Assembly (NCBI RefSeq): GCF_000016185.1
Contig: NC_011420.2
Coordinates: 1 to 64,000 of the forward strand
Length of the DNA: 64,000 nt
Source: Rhodospirillum centenum SW
Lineage (GTDB): Bacteria; Pseudomonadota; Alphaproteobacteria; Azospirillales; Azospirillaceae
Direction: 5' to 3'
Position numbers and translations under genes: made by a program
In this document: positions 61,028-64,000 of the stretch, in pieces
Numbering within the stretch: the first letter of the stretch is position 1
Layout: each line of letters begins with the position of its first letter
Notes under the pieces: generated by a model
The model's database searches: none
The model's input: only the letters and a program-made list of their open reading frames with translations
Told to the model about the DNA's origin: nothing

Positions 61028-61651
61028 TCATTTGGACTTTTTCGGCCGGCCGCGCCCCTTGATCCCGCCACGGCGGGCTGCGGCGATGCGGTCAAGCTGG
61101 ATGTCTATGATGTACGTCTCGATGTCGTCGGGATCGTAGTCGTCACCGTACCAGTCCCGCATCGACGCGTGCTCCGGGTGGTTCGGATCGGCCATGGCAT
61201 CCAGGAACATCTCGAAGCCCGGAACGCCGCCGCAATCCTCCGGCGGGCAGCGGCGCTGCCCATCGACGAACCGGGGATACTCCATGCCGGGATCGGCGGG
61301 CAGCGTCCGCTCGATCGCGATCTCGTGCTCCCAGCTGTCGCCGAAATCGTAGGTGTAGTGGAACCGGCGGATGCCACGGGCCAGCACCGCCGACAGCTTC
61401 AGGGTGCTGTCCCGGTAGACGGGAAAGGCCGGATCGGCGAACTCCGGATCGGGCACGCCGTAGCGGCGGTCGCCAACCCGGAACTCATGCAGATGGCTGA
61501 AGGTCCAGCCCATCGACACCTGGATGCACTCATGCAGCCGGGCGAAGTTGAGTTCGGCCGGCACCAGAAGCCGCCGCCACACCGGCGGAACGGTGTCCAG
61601 AAGCGTGACCTTGATCTGCAGCACGTCCGCAGAGGGGGCTGAGGTCGGCAT
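61028..61651 (-). CDS. Plasmid pRiA4b ORF-3-like protein
   Basis: 207 residues: LQIKVTLLDTVPPVWRRLLVPAELNFARLHECIQVSMGWTFSHLHEFRV, FHYTYDFGDSWEHEIAIER, RCPPEDCGGVPGFEMFLDAMADPNHPEHASMRDWYGDDYDPDDIE. These are the conserved blocks of the pRiA4b ORF-3 (IS1096/TnpR-like) family, common on mobile elements, function unsettled. Same orientation as the 571-residue gene and separated from it by about 65 nt. Confidence 0.88.
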   Translation of the reverse strand: MPTSAPSADVLQIKVTLLDTVPPVWRRLLVPAELNFARLHECIQVSMGWTFSHLHEFRVGDRRYGVPDPEFADPAFPVYRDSTLKLSAVLARGIRRFHYTYDFGDSWEHEIAIERTLPADPGMEYPRFVDGQRRCPPEDCGGVPGFEMFLDAMADPNHPEHASMRDWYGDDYDPDDIETYIIDIQLDRIAAARRGGIKGRGRPKKSK

Positions 61652-61716
61652 CGGCGGTATCGGCTGGTGGTCCTTGGCGCAACACCCTAACCCGGCCGTA
61701 CCTTGGACGGAAACCC

Positions 61717-62003
61717 GTGACCAATCCCTTCCAGGCCGCCATCGATCCGGTGTTCGCCGTCTTCGGCACGCCCGCCACTTATCTCGGCATCGGCGGGGTG
61801 TCGGTCCCGGTGCGGGTTGTCGCCCGGCGCCAGGACGTCGTCACCGGCTTCGGCGGTGGAGAGGTGGTCTGCGATGGAGCCCTGTTCGAGGTGCGCGCCG
61901 CCGACCTGACCGCCGCCGGCATCCGCCCCTGGGCGGGGGACCGCCTGTTGGTCGGCGACGACCTGTTCGAGGTGCAGGGCGCCCCGGTCCGCCGCGATCG
62001 AAG
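61717..62003 (+). pseudogene. Phage head-tail joining protein, 3' end lost
   Basis: From GTG 61717: NPFQAAIDPVFAVFGTPATYLGIGGVSVPVRVVARRQDVVTGFGGGEVVCDGALFEVRAADLTAAGIRPWAGDRLLVGDDLFEVQGAPVRRD, about 95 residues matching short head-tail joining proteins. The normal ending and stop are missing: the frame runs on out of register through the next two genes to 63261. I place the lesion near 62000, where DUF6441 sequence begins without a proper start. Confidence 0.6.
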
Positions 62004-62017
62004 GCCGCCTCACCGAG

Positions 62018-62629
62018 ATGCTGGCGGCCGACCTCGCGGCGGCGGAGCGCGCCGTCACCGCGGGCCTGCGCGAGGCCAGCGACGGGCTGAAGGCCGAGCT
62101 GCGCGGCCAGATCGCCGGCGCCGGCCTCGGCACCCGGCTGGCCCGGACCTGGCGCAGCGAGATTTATCCCAAGGGCGGTCGCAGCCTCCGCGCCGCCGGG
62201 CTGGTCTGGAGCAAGGCGCCCGGCATCGTCGGCCTCCACGCGGACGGGGCCATCATCCGCTCCCGCCAAGGTCTGTTCCTGGCCATCCCGACCCCGGCGG
62301 CCGGCCGGTATGGGGACGGCGGCAAGAAGATCACGCCGGGCGGGTGGGAGCGGCGCACGGGACTGCCGCTGCGCTTCGTCTACCGCCGCCGCGGCCTGTC
62401 GCTGCTGGTCGCCGACAACGCCCGCCTCAGCAAGCGCGGGCTGGCCACGGCCAACCGGGGACGACGGGGCGAGGCCGGCTTCATCCGTCTGGCCGGGCGC
62501 ACCACGGTGCCGGTGTTCATCCTCGTGCCGCAGGTGCGCGTGAAGAAGCGCCTGGACGTGGCGGGGGCCGGCCGTGCCTGGCAGGGCCGGTTGCCCGGTC
62601 TGATCCTGCGCCACTGGAAGGAACCCTGA
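62018..62629 (+). CDS. DUF6441 phage protein (N-terminus possibly lost)
   Basis: 203 residues from ATG 62018: LAAAERAVTAGLREASDGLKAELRGQIAGAGLGTRLARTWRSEIYPKGGRSLRAAGLVWSKAPGIV, IPTPAAG, GWERRTGLPLRFVYRRRGLSLLVADNARL. This is the DUF6441 pattern. In-frame conserved-looking residues (AAIEGRLTE) precede the ATG without a start codon, so the true N-terminus was probably removed together with the end of the previous gene. Confidence 0.78.
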   Translation: MLAADLAAAERAVTAGLREASDGLKAELRGQIAGAGLGTRLARTWRSEIYPKGGRSLRAAGLVWSKAPGIVGLHADGAIIRSRQGLFLAIPTPAAGRYGDGGKKITPGGWERRTGLPLRFVYRRRGLSLLVADNARLSKRGLATANRGRRGEAGFIRLAGRTTVPVFILVPQVRVKKRLDVAGAGRAWQGRLPGLILRHWKEP

Positions 62630-62632
62630 CCC

Positions 62633-63082
62633 ATGCCGAGCATCCGGGAGGCGGCCCTGTCCGCGCTGCTGGCGCGGCTCGCCGCCGTGCCGGACGCCAT
62701 GGACGGACGGGAGGTCGCGGTGCCCGAGCGCATTCCGCCCGGCGGTCTGCTGATCCTGCGCGACGGCGAGCCGGGCGTGCCCGAGGTGACGCTGTCGCCG
62801 CTGCTCCACCACTACGACCATGTCGCCGAGATCGAGGTGCTCGTCCAGGCCGCCGACCCGCCGCTGGGCCGCACCGGTCCCGGCCGGGCGAGAGCCCTGG
62901 ACGAGCTGCTGCGGGCATTGGCCGCGTCCCTGGCCGCCGACCGCACCCTGGGCGGCACGGTCGACTGGATGGCCTGGGGCGCGCCGGAAACCGAGGACAT
63001 CGCCGTCGCCGGCGGGGCCGCCATCAAGGCCGCCCGCGTGCCGGTGACGCTGACCTACAGCACGCCCGATCTCCTGACCTGA
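62633..63082 (+). CDS. Phage tail terminator/completion-like protein
   Basis: 149 residues: REAALSALLARLAAVPDAMDGREVAVPERIPPGGLLILRDGEPGVPEVTLSPLLHHYDHVAEIEVLVQA ... LDELLRALAASLAADRTLGGTVDWMAWGAPETEDIAVAGGAAIKAARVPVTLTYST. Size, position between DUF6441 and tail tube, and layout fit a minor tail/terminator (gpU-like) protein; the family is often mislabelled acyl-CoA transferase. Confidence 0.72.
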   Translation: MPSIREAALSALLARLAAVPDAMDGREVAVPERIPPGGLLILRDGEPGVPEVTLSPLLHHYDHVAEIEVLVQAADPPLGRTGPGRARALDELLRALAASLAADRTLGGTVDWMAWGAPETEDIAVAGGAAIKAARVPVTLTYSTPDLLT

Positions 63083-63099
63083 CCCCGGAGACCCCGACC

Positions 63100-64000
63100 A
63101 TGGCCCGCGCCACCGGCGCCCACCGCGCAGTTGCTGGGTGCCTTCGAGACCGCCTACGGCACCGCCCCCGGCGGCAATTTCCACACGCTGCCCTTTGTCA
63201 GTTGCGACCTCGGCAGCCAGCAGCCGCTGGAAGCCTCCGATGTCCTCGGCCTGGGGCGTGACCCGGCCCCGCCATCCCGTGACGTCATCACTGCCGAGGG
63301 GCAGATCACCGTCCCGGTGGACCTGCGCAGCATCGGTTTCTGGCTGAAGGGGCTGTTCGGGCCGCCGGTCACCACCGGCACCGGCCCTTACAGCCATGTC
63401 TACACATCCAGGGCCGACACGCTGCCCAGCCTGGCGCTGGAAGTCGGTCACCCGCAGGTGCCACGTTATTTCCTGAACCTCGGCTGTCTGGTCAACAGCC
63501 TGAACCTGGGGTGGGCGCCGTCGGGCAAGGCCAATGCCACCCTGGCCGTGATCGCCCAGGTGGAGACGGATGCCGCCACCTCGTCCGGCGGCACCCCCAC
63601 CACACAGGGTTTGCAGCGGTTCCACCAGTTCCAGGGACGCATAGCCAAGGATGGGGCGGCACTGGCCAACATCACCGCCGCGGAATTGACCTACGCCAAC
63701 AACCTCGACCCCGTCCGCGTCATCCGCGACGACGGCAAGATCGAAGGCGCCGACCTGGGCGTGGCCGCCTGCACCGGCAATCTGGCGGCGCGCTTCGCCG
63801 ACATGGTGCTGCTGGATGCCGCCACCGACGGCACCGCCATGGCGCTTGAATTCGCCTGGGTGATCGACGCCGACCGCTCGCTGACCGTAGCATTGCCGTC
63901 GGTCTTCCTGCCCAAGCCGCGCATCCCGATTTCCGGCCCGGCCGGCATCGAGGCCCGCTTCGACTGGCAGGCCGCCAAGCCGGACAGTGGGGCTTTCGCC
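63100..64000 (+). CDS. Phage tail tube protein, frameshifted start, 3' end outside window
   Basis: ATG 63100 reads MARATG and then leaves the conserved frame. From 63116 another frame is open to the window edge: APTAQLLGAFETAYGTAPGG, LEASDVLGLGRDPAPPSRDV, GQITVPVDLRSIGFWLKGLFGPPVTT, YSHVYTSRADTLPSLALEVGHPQVPRYF. This is the tail tube protein pattern of siphophages. A single extra nucleotide near 63115 explains the break; otherwise translation would need the TTG at 63131. About 295 residues visible. Confidence 0.75.

Noticed and set aside
61717-63261. A single 514-residue protein across the head-tail region
   Set aside because: Only the first about 95 residues look like protein; the rest is out-of-frame translation of DUF6441 and tail terminator genes.
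32554-64000. Gene transfer agent rather than a prophage
   Set aside because: A full replication module, integrase operon, three DNA methylases and lysis genes are present, and the gene order differs from the RcGTA cluster as I know it.

Overview
The window is high-GC DNA from an alphaproteobacterium, most likely a Rhodospirillales/Azospirillaceae-type organism. This is judged from gene families and codon use, not from a marker gene. Positions 1 to about 23.5 kb are host chromosome. From about 23.6-23.9 kb to the right edge lies mobile DNA: a serine-recombinase module followed by a long prophage whose tail genes run off the window.

Host part (1-23,533). It starts inside a very large RTX/cadherin-like secreted protein. 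Next come a PaaX-like regulator divergent from an AidB-type acyl-CoA dehydrogenase, a LysR regulator divergent from a TDT-family (TehA/SLAC1-like) transporter, and a stretch of gene debris (IS630 5' end, a LysR 3' end). An ECF42-like sigma factor with its YCII/DGPF partner follows, then a DUF2254 fragment, a 28-residue membrane peptide, a DUF421 protein, an unrecognised membrane protein and a chemoreceptor fragment. The rest is an ABC exporter, an ElaA-like acetyltransferase, a TonB receptor plus PhoD phosphodiesterase operon, a PQQ-type sugar dehydrogenase, gatB, a DUF3313 protein and tRNA-Ser(GCT).

Integration and cargo (23.9-32.4 kb). An intact operon (small ORF, DUF2924, large serine recombinase, HTH protein; consecutive genes overlap by 4 nt) is preceded by a decayed, internally deleted copy of the same recombinase/HTH unit. 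Between the two copies lies a two-gene cargo: a YaaW/DUF3944-like protein and an unrecognised membrane/coiled-coil protein. After the recombinase operon come an XRE regulator, an ImmA/IrrE metallopeptidase and two overlapping unrecognised genes behind a good sigma-70 promoter.

Prophage early genes (32.5-51 kb). A tightly overlapping operon encodes an excisionase-like HTH, a Sak4-like ATPase, an SSB-like protein, a PD-(D/E)XK nuclease, a Dda/RecD-like helicase and a primase-helicase. Inserted after it on the opposite strand is a lower-GC operon: a 1,061-residue STAND-like NTPase with an unusual P-loop and a TOPRIM protein. This is my main candidate for an undescribed anti-phage system. A cluster of 9-bp repeats, possibly a phage replication origin, separates it from a RuvC-like resolvase, small proteins, two ParB-DNA methyltransferase fusions and a frameshifted cytosine methyltransferase.

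Prophage late genes (51-64 kb). These include DUF3489, terminase small and large subunits, gpW-like connector, lambda-type portal, a fused prohead protease/major capsid protein, an amidase endolysin, a holin-like protein and a DUF2190 decoration protein. Two reverse-strand cargo genes (an unrecognised 571-residue protein and a pRiA4b ORF-3-like protein) interrupt the module before a head-tail joining protein, DUF6441, a tail terminator and a tail tube protein. Three apparent frame lesions (cytosine methyltransferase, head-tail joining, tail tube) suggest either a decaying prophage or local sequence errors.
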